DNA of 64,000 bases from Natrinema sp. CBA1119 (GTDB taxonomy: Archaea > Halobacteriota > Halobacteria > Halobacteriales > Natrialbaceae). Below are positions 53,353-61,798 of this stretch, piece after piece (positions within the stretch are counted from its first letter, which is position 1; each line of letters opens with the position of its first letter). Below the pieces are notes generated by a model that was not told the origin of the DNA, made no database searches, and worked only from the letters and a program-made list of their open reading frames with translations. Both the position numbers and the translations under genes were made by a program. The DNA lies in NCBI RefSeq assembly GCF_002572525.1, contig NZ_PDBS01000001.1:558001-622000 (forward strand), in the 5' to 3' direction.

Positions 53353-54636
53353 ATGAGACGCGATTCACTTTCACGAAGATCTGTACTGGGCGCGACAGCC
53401 GGTTTTGCACTCGCGAGTGCAAGTGCTGCCGGCGTCGTCGGCGGTGCGATCCAAAACGAGGAGGGAAGCGTCAGTCGAGACTCCATCGTCATCCGGGAGG
53501 GAACGGACGAGGAGACGACGGCGTACGTGACGACTGCGGATACCGACGGGCCGACAGCGATCGTCGTCGGCGGAATGCACGGAAACGAGACTGCGGGCTA
53601 TACGGCCGCGGGCCGGATCGCCGACTGGACGATCGACGCCGGCACGCTCGTGGCGATCCCCGAGGCGAACGCCGTTGCGATCGAGCGCGGGACCAGGAAC
53701 GACGACGAGGGGAACAACCTCAATCGGCAGTTCTCCGAGGGGGAGACGCCGGGGACGGCACTCGCACGCGCTATCTGGGAGGTCGTCAGCGAGTACGACC
53801 CGGACATCCTGATCGATCTCCACGAATCGACGGGGATCTACGCGGGCGACCCCATGGACGGGGTCGGGCAAGCGATTTTCCACTCCAGCGGTGATGAGGC
53901 GGCTGCCGCCGCGGATGCGGCCGACTACGTCACTCGGAACTACGTAGACAACCCCACTCGCGCGTTCCAGACCGGCCCGTTCTCCATGCCCGACACCGAC
54001 CCGAGCGGCTTGCTCGCTCACAAGGCCGCGCGTGATCTGAACGCCGACGGGTTCCTCGCCGAGACCGTTTCAACCGATGTGGAACTCGAGACCCGTGTCC
54101 AGTGGCACACGGCTATCGTCGAGCGGCTTTTGGAGGGCGAATTGCTCCTCGAGGACTCCGACAGCGGCAGTCCTCCTGAAGCGCCGATTGACGAGGAGCC
54201 GGCGGAGTCCAAACCCGAGCCCGAACCTGAACCCGAGCCCGTGGACAACGACGTTGACGACGATACCGAAGCGTCCGGAAACGAGGCCGACGATGAGGCC
54301 TCGAACGAGGACGGCGACGAGTCCTCGGGCGACGATAGTGCGAGCACAAGCAATGAGTCACCGACCGCGAAGATCGAGGTCCGTCCGACGTGGACCAGCG
54401 AAACGGCGCTCGAGCCGGGTCAGACGGTCACGCTCGACGCGTCGAGGTCGTCCGATCCGGACGGCGAACTCGTTGACTACGAGTGGTGCGTCGGCAACGA
54501 CGGCTCGTTCGACGAGACCGGCGAGACGATCGAGGTGACGGTCAGCGCACCCGGCGAACACCCGGTCGTGTTGCGCGTCGTCGACGGCGGCGGCTCGACT
54601 GACACTGACCGGATTACGCTCGCGACGAACTGCTGA
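53353..54636 (+). CDS. Exported M14/desuccinylase-like protein with PKD-like C-terminus
   Basis: A 427-residue protein. The Tat signal is LSRRSVLGATAGFALASASAAG (about 7-28), without a lipobox. The enzymatic part (about 45-265) resembles succinylglutamate desuccinylase/aspartoacylase (zinc carboxypeptidase fold): GGMHGNETAGY (His-Glu zinc ligands, near 75-85), NNLNRQFS (near 121) and ILIDLHESTGIY (His ligand, near 152). An acidic low-complexity linker (about 270-345) leads to a PKD-like beta-sandwich (VTLDASRSSDPDGELVDYEWCVG, to the end). The combination suggests a cell-surface peptidase or amidase tethered by the PKD domain. The start at MRRDSLSRR (53353) was chosen for the signal. Confidence 0.87.
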   Translation: MRRDSLSRRSVLGATAGFALASASAAGVVGGAIQNEEGSVSRDSIVIREGTDEETTAYVTTADTDGPTAIVVGGMHGNETAGYTAAGRIADWTIDAGTLVAIPEANAVAIERGTRNDDEGNNLNRQFSEGETPGTALARAIWEVVSEYDPDILIDLHESTGIYAGDPMDGVGQAIFHSSGDEAAAAADAADYVTRNYVDNPTRAFQTGPFSMPDTDPSGLLAHKAARDLNADGFLAETVSTDVELETRVQWHTAIVERLLEGELLLEDSDSGSPPEAPIDEEPAESKPEPEPEPEPVDNDVDDDTEASGNEADDEASNEDGDESSGDDSASTSNESPTAKIEVRPTWTSETALEPGQTVTLDASRSSDPDGELVDYEWCVGNDGSFDETGETIEVTVSAPGEHPVVLRVVDGGGSTDTDRITLATNC

Positions 54637-54785
54637 GCCGCTGGGTGTCGGGCCGACCGCACCGATGGCGGCCACGGCCGGAGCACCGTTGCTTCCGGCT
54701 CGGAAACAGCGGCAATCTCTCCCTGACACCATCCGTTTCGAGAAGTAGTCCGCGCGCACCGAGCGGGTGAACCGATCGTCGCCGA

Positions 54786-56111
54786 TCAGCGATTGCTTGT
54801 TCGCATCTTCCAGAGATCGTCGAAGGTGATGACCTCGACGTCGGCGCTATCGATGTGCTCGAGTAATGTCTCGTAGTCGCCCTCTGGCATCGTGTTGTTG
54901 GCATCGAAGGCGTGGAAGTTCAGGATCGTACACTGGTTGTGCGCTGCGGCGAGATCGACGCACCGTTTCGAGATCTCGAGGTCGTGCCCGATCGTCCGCG
55001 GTAACGCGAGCGGATCGAAGCCGTAGACGTTCGTCGTGTTGACGTCGCCGGCCTGATTGAAGCCGCCGCAGTAGTGGTATTTAGCGGTTTGCTCGAGGCT
55101 CGTCTTATCGTAGCTGTTGTGCGGGTAGACGATGTAGTTCGCCCCTTCGAACCCGTTGTCGATGTACCACTGCTTGTCCGCCTTGAGTCTGCCTTCGATT
55201 TCCGATCCGTCGGTTTCAGCTATCGGATCGTGTGTCCCGTGGACGACGATCTGATCGCCCGCCTCCTGGCGCTCTATGAGCTCCGAGCGCGACATGGTTC
55301 CGTCTTCGCCCTGTTCAACCCACCGCGGAACCGGTGCCTGCACCGTCTGGAACCCGTACTCGTCGTGGAGCGGCGCGGCCGTCTCGTAGTAGTCGAGCAT
55401 CCCGTCGTCCCAGCTCAGCATGACGTACCCCTGATCGGGCGTCTCGTGCGTGCGCAGGTCGTCGATCCAGACCTCGGCCTCCGGCATGGAGTGAAGCAAC
55501 TGAATCTCGAGCCGATCGAGGTTATCGAGGTCGGGTTCGTACTCGCTCTGCTGGAATACCCCGGGGCTCGCCCGGAACCAGCCGATGTCGGGCGAACGGT
55601 ACGTGATTTCGCGGAGCGAGTACACTTTCGAGCTTCCGAACCGGTCGACGAGACGCAGGTTGACCGTGATGCTCTCTGGCGTCGTCGTCCGGATGGCGAA
55701 AGACAGGTCCGTCTCCGTCATGTCCTCGCCCCCGAGACTTCGCTGGGCGACGACATTCTCGCTACCGTTCGACTGGAGCTTGAAGCTCTGCTCGCCGGCG
55801 AAGACGGTGTCCGTGTCCGCTTCGCCCGACCCCTGCTCGACGGTCCAGGGCTCGAGATCGCTGAAGTCGTCGAACGACTTTCCGGGTTGGCGAAGCCGTT
55901 CTCTGCTGTTGAATTCCGTTTCGAGCGGCGGAACGCCGTCAGCCAATCCCGGTACCGAGTCGTCCGAATCGTCCGTCGTTTCGTCCGATGAGTCCCCGTT
56001 CCCCGTGCCGGTCGCAGACCTGATCTGATCTGCACAGCCCGCCATTCCGGTGAGACCGGCTGCACCCGACAGTGCGAGGAACCGTCGTCGTGTCGCGCGT
56101 TTCCGTGACAT
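54786..56111 (-). CDS. Tat-lipoprotein polysaccharide deacetylase
   Basis: A 441-residue surface enzyme. The signal TRRRFLALSGAAGLTGMAGC carries a twin arginine and a lipobox cysteine near residue 26. Residues about 75-215 form a sandwich domain (ENVVAQRSLGGEDMTETDLSFAIRTT). The deacetylase domain follows with YVMLSWDDGMLDYYETAAPLHDEYGF (catalytic Asp-Asp, near 229-254), VVHGTHDP (the zinc-binding His pair, near 289), and a late YIVYPHNSYD strand (near 320). Overall layout equals the gene at 50727, but the metal-binding residues are kept here, so this is the likely active one. A/T-rich CTATAATAATAG (56140-56151, minus strand) lies about 35 bases before the start. Confidence 0.9.
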   Translation of the reverse strand: MSRKRATRRRFLALSGAAGLTGMAGCADQIRSATGTGNGDSSDETTDDSDDSVPGLADGVPPLETEFNSRERLRQPGKSFDDFSDLEPWTVEQGSGEADTDTVFAGEQSFKLQSNGSENVVAQRSLGGEDMTETDLSFAIRTTTPESITVNLRLVDRFGSSKVYSLREITYRSPDIGWFRASPGVFQQSEYEPDLDNLDRLEIQLLHSMPEAEVWIDDLRTHETPDQGYVMLSWDDGMLDYYETAAPLHDEYGFQTVQAPVPRWVEQGEDGTMSRSELIERQEAGDQIVVHGTHDPIAETDGSEIEGRLKADKQWYIDNGFEGANYIVYPHNSYDKTSLEQTAKYHYCGGFNQAGDVNTTNVYGFDPLALPRTIGHDLEISKRCVDLAAAHNQCTILNFHAFDANNTMPEGDYETLLEHIDSADVEVITFDDLWKMRTSNR

Positions 56112-56333
56112 TAGCGATCCGATGGTACTGCCAGCAATCCTATTATTATAGATCTAATAGTCGGGATCGGGGGCCGCTCGTATCGGCGCTCGACGGCCGT
56201 TTCAGTACTTAACAGTCGCATAGTTATTGAGAACACCTGCGGAGGAGATTACGAAGGCGTCCGTACATGGGGGTGTGGGGAGAGGCGTATTCCACGCTCC
56301 GACCGGACGCCGTCTACGCGGTGGTCTTCGACG

Positions 56334-58037
56334 ATGAACAGGGAACTCTTCGGTGTATTCGGCGGTATTGACGCGTTCGAACGGTTCAGATCCAGTGATG
56401 ACTTCGACGAAGTACTCACCGGATCGACCGTCACGGTCGGAATCAGGGATTCCGATCTCGGGACGCCCGGTTGGAGCGCGACATACTCTCGCGACGACGG
56501 CTACTGCCTCATCTGGGGGGAAGCGTACGTTCCCGACGACGAGCCCAACACCGCTCGCTGGCTCCTCGAACACTACGAGTCGGCGGGAATCGACGCACTA
56601 GAGCGCCTCAACGGATCGTATCTGGCCGTGATCGACACCGAAGCGAGCGATGAGGCATTCGTCGCGACGGATCCGATTCGATCCCGAGAGTGCTTTTACA
56701 CCGACGAGTCCGGAACTCGCGTTTTCGGAACCGATTCCGCCGAAGTCGCACGCACGATTACGGATCCGACGCTGCATCGGAACGGAATTCTCGAGTTCCT
56801 GCACCTGGGAGTGACGCTCGGCGAAAAGACGGCCGTCACGGGACTACACCGACTCCCGATCGACAGTCGACTCGCGCCCGCGTCGGTCGACTCGCTCGAA
56901 CGGTTCGTCTACGACCCACAGTCGTCTTCGGAATTCAACGTGGTCGACGAACTCGCCGATCGCCTCGAACGAGCGATCGAACGGCGGTCGTCGCTGCCCG
57001 GACAAAAGGGCATTCTCCTCTCGGCGGGCTACGACTCGCGGATCGTCCTCTCACAGGTCGACGATATCGACTGCAGTTACACGGTCGGCTCACTGGACGC
57101 ACAGGAGGTCCAGGCTGCGAGATCGCTCGCTGCTCAGTACGGCACGAGTCACACCGCCTTCCCACCGGACGAGCGGTATCTCCGGCCCGACGAGTCGAAG
57201 ATCCCGTACTCACAGGGAATCAAGGAATCATTGCACATCCACCACGCCGGCTATACGGACGAGATCGGCGTCGATACGATGTATCACGGCCTCCTCTGTG
57301 ACACGTTCTTCCGGGGGCATTTCACCGCCTCGAAGACCGTCGATGTCCTCGACAAGCGTATCCCGACCGGCGGACTCGAGTCCGATCCCGACCCCGTCGA
57401 GGTGTTCCTCGAGAAGTTCGGGTACAACCACGACGCCAGCCTCGAGTTGGCCGACAGAACGTCCTTCGATGTCGATCCGGACGCGTTCGTCAGGGCGGCC
57501 ATCGCCGACGAATTCGACTCGAGACGGTCGCGTGCGGATCAAATACAGAACGCGCTGTCCTGTTGTGGCATCGCGAACCAGCCGTCGATACCGTTTCACA
57601 ACCACCTCTCCGATCACTTCGTGACGTCGTTTCTGGCGACGGATCGCGAACTGATCGACTGGCATCTCCGGACGCCGCCGGAACACCGAACGACGGAAAC
57701 GTTCCTCCGCGCGTGCGAGCGGGTCGACAACGATATCCTGCGACACAGACCCCCCGATCGACCGTACGATGCGACGCTACTCAACGAGGTCGAAGGGTTC
57801 GTTCGCCGGAAGACGCCGTTTCTCTCGTCATTCGAACCGCCCTGGCCGGACCGAAAAACGCTCTTCGAACGCCACGACTTCGATCGGCGGCTACTGGGCG
57901 ACCTCGAGCACGTCCACGGCCTGCCAGCCAGACACAAACTCAGGCTCACTGATCTCCACGGGTGGCTCGAGTGCAAGTCGGAGTTACGGGAGCAACTACT
58001 CCCGTGGCTCCGACCACCGGCTCCGGTAGTCGCGTAA
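56334..58037 (+). CDS. Asparagine-synthase-like protein without glutaminase cysteine
   Basis: A 567-residue protein with the two-domain plan of asparagine synthetase B. Residues 1-195 look like the Ntn glutaminase domain (ERLNGSYLAVIDTEASDEAFVATDPIRSRECFYTDESGTRVFGTDSAEVA), but the N-terminal catalytic Cys (MCGI) is missing; it begins MNRELFGVFGG. The synthase domain follows with PP-loop GILLSAGYDSRIVLSQV (near 222-238), where the usual SGGLDS reads SAGYDS. It could transfer an amine from ammonia, or carry out adenylation and amidation of a sugar acid. Such proteins often occur in glycan clusters. Its position in the surface region supports that. Confidence 0.85.
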   Translation: MNRELFGVFGGIDAFERFRSSDDFDEVLTGSTVTVGIRDSDLGTPGWSATYSRDDGYCLIWGEAYVPDDEPNTARWLLEHYESAGIDALERLNGSYLAVIDTEASDEAFVATDPIRSRECFYTDESGTRVFGTDSAEVARTITDPTLHRNGILEFLHLGVTLGEKTAVTGLHRLPIDSRLAPASVDSLERFVYDPQSSSEFNVVDELADRLERAIERRSSLPGQKGILLSAGYDSRIVLSQVDDIDCSYTVGSLDAQEVQAARSLAAQYGTSHTAFPPDERYLRPDESKIPYSQGIKESLHIHHAGYTDEIGVDTMYHGLLCDTFFRGHFTASKTVDVLDKRIPTGGLESDPDPVEVFLEKFGYNHDASLELADRTSFDVDPDAFVRAAIADEFDSRRSRADQIQNALSCCGIANQPSIPFHNHLSDHFVTSFLATDRELIDWHLRTPPEHRTTETFLRACERVDNDILRHRPPDRPYDATLLNEVEGFVRRKTPFLSSFEPPWPDRKTLFERHDFDRRLLGDLEHVHGLPARHKLRLTDLHGWLECKSELREQLLPWLRPPAPVVA

Positions 58038-58153
58038 CCGTTCGACTCGCCCCGACGAGTGACGGGGACGAATAGATTTCGACTCTAACAGCCACCGTTG
58101 AAAACGCTCTAACACCCCTTTATTCCGTTCCCAACCGTTAAATCGTGAGAAGC

Positions 58154-58162
58154 CTTATATAC
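58154..58162 (+). promoter_or_regulatory. TATA-like box of the membrane regulator gene
   Basis: CTTATATAC is centred 26 bases before the ATG at 58184 and so supports the internal start. Confidence 0.6.
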
Positions 58163-58183
58163 CACGGGGTTTTAGCGCGGAAT

Positions 58184-58669
58184 ATGCGTCTGACGCCGTC
58201 TTGGCTGCGCTCTTCGTCGGGGGATTCCGCCGAAGAGCAGTTCGAGGATTCTGATGCGCTTTCCGGAGTGACGATGGTCTATGCTCCGGAAAGCGATTTT
58301 TCGGGGGACGGTACGATCGACACCCGTATCGGGGACTTCATTCCGGAATCCGATGCCGCCCTCGTCGCCGTCCTTGACGAGATGAGTACCCCAGTGACCG
58401 TCGATGAAGTCACCGATACGCTGGTCGAACCGGCTCGCCCATCGATCGAAACGTGGGCGACTATCCACGAACGACTCCATCAGAACCGCTTGCCGGCACT
58501 CGACGCGAAGGGTGCCATCGAGTTCGACGAAACACAGGGGTTGATCGAACGGTCCACGGATCAATCGGGCGTAGGTCGGTCACTCTCACGAGCGAAGCTT
58601 GCAGTGATCTCGGTCGGGATACTGCTCGTGCTCATCGTGTTCGTCTCGGCGTTTGTTCTCATTGCATAA
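58184..58669 (+). CDS. Membrane-anchored DUF7344-like winged-helix protein
   Basis: A 161-residue protein. The middle (about 65-130: AALVAVLDEMSTPVTVDEVTDTLVE, then WATIHERLHQNRLPALDAKGAIEFDETQGLIE) has the winged-helix pattern of haloarchaeal DUF7344-like regulators. A single transmembrane helix (AKLAVISVGILLVLIVFVSAFVLIA) closes the protein at about 137-161. The TATA-like box at 58154 fixes the ATG at 58184 rather than the one at 58145. It converges on the gene at 58736, which has a related layout. It may sense the membrane or surface state, an inference from layout. Confidence 0.8.
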   Translation: MRLTPSWLRSSSGDSAEEQFEDSDALSGVTMVYAPESDFSGDGTIDTRIGDFIPESDAALVAVLDEMSTPVTVDEVTDTLVEPARPSIETWATIHERLHQNRLPALDAKGAIEFDETQGLIERSTDQSGVGRSLSRAKLAVISVGILLVLIVFVSAFVLIA

Positions 58670-58735
58670 CGGAGAGAGCCACGAGCCTCGTTCCTGTATC
58701 GGTCACGCTGTCGCAGAACAGTTCACTAACTGTCG

Positions 58736-59347
58736 TCAGTTGACGAGCCGACTGATCGTGAGCACCGTAAAGAGCGAGAGGATGAGTGCGCTCAGGCCGA
58801 TCCCCGAGAGGAACGAGGTAAACGGCAGCTCGATCACTGCACCGAGGAGGATCGCATAGGAGAGCACCGTTGCGCCGATATAGTAGTCCTCCCACTCCGG
58901 GCTCTCAACGCCCGTTTCGTCGACCGATTCGTCGGTCGAATCCAATTCGAGGTATTTGTCGACTCGATCAGCGAGGGGCTTTCGCTCGACGATGCCACGG
59001 TTCTGCTGGTAGTCGATCAGGCCAGCTTCGTCGAGCTTCGAGAGATGCGACTGATAGAGCGGGATGTAGACGCGCTGGCGCTGCGTGGACGTGAGTTCTT
59101 CGACGGTCGTATCGTGCTCCCACGCTGCGACCTGTTCTGCAACGTCGCGCATGCGTACGGGGCCGTCAGAGCCGCGGAGGTAGCGGAGAACCATCCGACG
59201 CCGTTCGTTTTGGAGAAGATGAAAGACATCGTCTTTCGAAAACGTCTGCTCCTCGGAGGGACAATCAGCTTCGTCAACCTCGACCTGAGCGTCATCGATC
59301 ACACCCTGCTCATCATTCCCATCGGAGCTGATATGTTTCGCTTTCAT
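58736..59347 (-). CDS. Membrane-anchored DUF7344-like regulator
   Basis: A 203-residue protein. The DUF7344-like winged helix lies at about 35-115: SKDDVFHLLQNERRRMVLRYLRGSDGPVRMRDVAEQVAAWEHDTTVEELTSTQRQRVYIPLYQSHLSKLDEAGLIDYQQNRGIVE. Two transmembrane helices (about 155-175 and 178-198) follow at the C-terminus. The start at MKAKHISSDG (59347) was preferred over the ATG four codons upstream. It is convergent with the gene at 58184, and the two share the HTH-plus-membrane plan. Targets unknown. Confidence 0.85.
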   Translation of the reverse strand: MKAKHISSDGNDEQGVIDDAQVEVDEADCPSEEQTFSKDDVFHLLQNERRRMVLRYLRGSDGPVRMRDVAEQVAAWEHDTTVEELTSTQRQRVYIPLYQSHLSKLDEAGLIDYQQNRGIVERKPLADRVDKYLELDSTDESVDETGVESPEWEDYYIGATVLSYAILLGAVIELPFTSFLSGIGLSALILSLFTVLTISRLVN

Positions 59348-59735
59348 TTCGACAATCATCCCTATTCAGGAGAGGGTAATAAAGGATAGAAATCGTGTAT
59401 CTGAGAATTACTTGATTCACGTGATTTCACAACCGCCGATCTATCTTTTAGTTATTTTTATACCCACATAAACAGGCGTAGAGCTCCTAAATAGCCATAT
59501 TTGAATAGGGGATAGGGTATTTATTTCGAGGACACACTCTATGTGGATTTCGGAAACTTATCCCGATTTTCAGATCATTCACGCTCCTATGGCGCGCAAG
59601 AATCGGCGCACGAAAACTGAGGGGATTTGTTGTCGAGATCGTTATAACTCAGCGTCAGACGACCGTCAGACCAACCCGTTATATCGGGCTTATATTGGCG
59701 ATAATAAACCGCCACCGTCCCCTCGTGACGAGACA
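59348..59735. other. A/T-rich divergent promoter region
   Basis: Nearly 390 bases of strongly A/T-rich sequence between the start of the DUF7344-like gene and the DUF1616 gene. It contains several TATA-like runs (TTTTTATACC near 59454-59463, GTTATAACTC at 59641-59650, GCTTATATTG at 59689-59698) and no supported gene. The lower GC than both neighbours marks it as regulatory. Confidence 0.5.
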
Positions 59736-60725
59736 ATGAGCGACAACCAGTTGTGGTATCTGGATCTGGCAGCCGTCGTCGCAGTCACTGGCGCCCTCAC
59801 GCTCGGAATTCTTTCAGGAGTATCCGGCGCGATACGAATTGTAGTATCGATTCCGCTTATTCTCTTTCTTCCCGGGTATGCGCTTGTCTCTGCCCTCTTT
59901 CCGGACAAGCCCAACGACGACTATCGCTCCTTCGATCAGGAGAAAACCGGGCTCGGGAATCCGCTGTTAGTTAGTGGCGGACTCGAGGCGATCGAACGAA
60001 CCATCCTGTCAGTGGTTTTTAGCGTTGCACTCGTCCCCGCGATTACCCTTTTTGCAAGCGTAACCCCTAGGGGTTTGACGCTCGAGCCGGTGCTCCTCGG
60101 ACTGGCAGTTGTCACCGTCGCCCTGGCACTGCTTGCGATTGGTTCTCGATATCGCTGTCCGCCCGATAGACGGTTCGTTCCCGCCGTTTCGTCGATATCC
60201 CCGTTCTTTTCCCGGGGACGACCGAGTCCGTACGAGCGAGTTAACGTTCGCCCGTACAACATCGCCATCGTGATCGGAATCGGCCTGTTGCTCGCGAGCG
60301 CCGGGTTCGCCCTCGCAAACCCACCACAGCACGATGGATATACGGAGATTTCCGTGGAAACGGACAACGTCACCGGTGACACCGACACGATCTACGACTC
60401 GACGTATACCGCGGGGGAGAGCCAGGAGCTGCAGGCGACGATCACGAATCAGGAACACGAAGAGCGACAGTACACGACCGTGGTACTGCTCCAGCGGGTG
60501 AGTTCCGACGGTGAGACCGTGACCGTCAACGAGTCGGTCGAGATGGACAGGCAGAGCGCGACAGTTTCCGATGGCGACTCTCACCAGCAGACCCTCGAGG
60601 TCACGCCGACGATGCGAGGCGACGACCTTCGACTGACCCTGTTACTCTATGACGGCGAAGCGCCGGCGGAGCCGACGGCTGAGAACGCCTATCGCAAACT
60701 TCACTTGCCGATCGAGGTCTCATAG
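59736..60725 (+). CDS. DUF1616 membrane protein
   Basis: A 329-residue protein. Four transmembrane segments (about 8-28, 35-52, 90-110, 115-135) come first, with the DUF1616-type stretch IPLILFLPGYALVSALFP (near 37-54). A fifth helix near 177-197 leads to an extracellular domain of beta type (about 205-329: ETDNVTGDTDTIYDSTYTAGESQELQATITNQEHEERQYTTVVLLQRV). The family is widespread in haloarchaea, often near N-glycosylation or surface-glycan genes; its role is unknown. The start at MSDNQLWYLD (59736) was chosen. The YdjM-like gene begins directly after its stop. Confidence 0.88.
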   Translation: MSDNQLWYLDLAAVVAVTGALTLGILSGVSGAIRIVVSIPLILFLPGYALVSALFPDKPNDDYRSFDQEKTGLGNPLLVSGGLEAIERTILSVVFSVALVPAITLFASVTPRGLTLEPVLLGLAVVTVALALLAIGSRYRCPPDRRFVPAVSSISPFFSRGRPSPYERVNVRPYNIAIVIGIGLLLASAGFALANPPQHDGYTEISVETDNVTGDTDTIYDSTYTAGESQELQATITNQEHEERQYTTVVLLQRVSSDGETVTVNESVEMDRQSATVSDGDSHQQTLEVTPTMRGDDLRLTLLLYDGEAPAEPTAENAYRKLHLPIEVS

Positions 60726-61304
60726 ATGTGGCCGTGGGAGCATCTCGCGTTCGCGTACGTCCTGTACTCGCTGACCAGGAACGTGCTCTCTCGGACAGCA
60801 CCCTCGACCCAGGAAACGATCGCCGTCGCTGTCGGCTCACAGTTTCCGGATCTGCTCGACAAACCGCTCGCCTGGACGTTCGGAGTTATGGAGACCGGAT
60901 ACGCTGTCGGCCACTCGATCTTTGCCGCGCCGTTCATCATTCTTGTAGCGTACGCGGTGGCCGCTCGTCGAGGGGACCGAATCCTCGCGGGTGCGTTCGC
61001 GTTCGCACACCTCTCGCACCCGGTTGCCGATCTGCTCAACCGCATACTCAGCGGACGAGCAGTCGACCTGCGGATCGTTCTCTGGCCGATCGAATCGCCG
61101 CCACCGGCCACGCAGGGCGGGTTCATCGATCATTTTGCCCGCTACTTCATCCAGTACGTGAACGCGATCGTCGCCGGCGGATTGACGCTGCAGGTCGTCT
61201 TTCAGTCGCTGCTCGCTCTCGCCGTTCTGGCACTCTGGCTGTTCGACGGTGCGCCGGTCGCTGCTGACATCTGGCGAGGGGTGCACGCCCAAAGACAGCA
61301 GTGA
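60726..61304 (+). CDS. YdjM-like membrane-bound metal-dependent hydrolase
   Basis: A 192-residue membrane protein of the inner-membrane metal-dependent hydrolase type (YdjM/LexA-binding family). It has about five hydrophobic segments and conserved polar residues: WPWEHLAFAYVLYS (His near 6), VAVGSQFPDLLDKPLAW (Asp pair near 42-45), GHSIFAA (His near 63) and FAHLSHPVADLLN (His and Asp near 95-102). These make up the proposed metal site; the reaction is unknown. Its ATG is immediately after the DUF1616 stop codon, so the two are coupled. Confidence 0.88.
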   Translation: MWPWEHLAFAYVLYSLTRNVLSRTAPSTQETIAVAVGSQFPDLLDKPLAWTFGVMETGYAVGHSIFAAPFIILVAYAVAARRGDRILAGAFAFAHLSHPVADLLNRILSGRAVDLRIVLWPIESPPPATQGGFIDHFARYFIQYVNAIVAGGLTLQVVFQSLLALAVLALWLFDGAPVAADIWRGVHAQRQQ

Positions 61305-61665
61305 GCGGCAATCAAACGGCGTCGGAAGTGTCTCGAGCGAGCCACGACATATTCGACAGTGTTCGTTCTCGAGACGCTGCGTTCACTACTGCAGCTGTTC
61401 TCTTGGCCGCGTTGTCCGTTAGTCGACCGGGCGAACGACGAGCAAGTACCCGAACCGTCAGCCGTGACCACGGGTCGCAGTTGTGCCGCTACGTGTTCGC
61501 TCGAGCGAACCGCTGGTCGACACAGTGGCCGCGGCAGCGTGGCTTCTCGCCCTCGAAACGATGCGGGGTAAATACGCGGGCTGGTCGAACAAGCGGTACT
61601 GACCGTTCCGATACCGGTGAGACGCGACAGAAAGAAGCGATTGGGTCGATTCGTCGTCAGATCTA
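61305..61665. other. Intergenic region before the MITE-like element
   Basis: About 360 bases with no supported gene; the frames are basic and arginine-rich, unlike real proteins here. It lies between convergent genes. Confidence 0.4.
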
Positions 61666-61747
61666 TAGTAGCCACTGAACGTCATTGCACGCCTAATCGA
61701 CCGACAGTTGTATGATCAGTGTGTGAATCATTTCAGTGGCTACTATA
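61666..61747. mobile_element. Compact 82-base MITE-like element (copy D)
   Basis: A nearly complete palindrome: TAGTAGCCACTGAA at the left and TTCAGTGGCTACTA(TA) at the right form a perfect 14-base terminal inverted repeat. The interior arms (GTCATTGCACGCCTAATCG and, on the other strand, ATGATTCACACACTGATCAT) are similar but diverged. Length equals that of copy B2. No coding capacity. It lies in the spacer between the convergent YdjM-like and GT-C-like genes. Confidence 0.72.
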
Positions 61748-61798
61748 CTTTCGATGATTCGAACGCCAGCGAACTGAAACCGCCGACGAGAGCGAGGA

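Noticed and set aside
61458-61685. Short minus-strand gene beginning MTFSGYY
   Set aside because: The same first residues appear at 8620 and 13415 only because the end of the MITE-like element supplies the start codon; there is no conserved protein.
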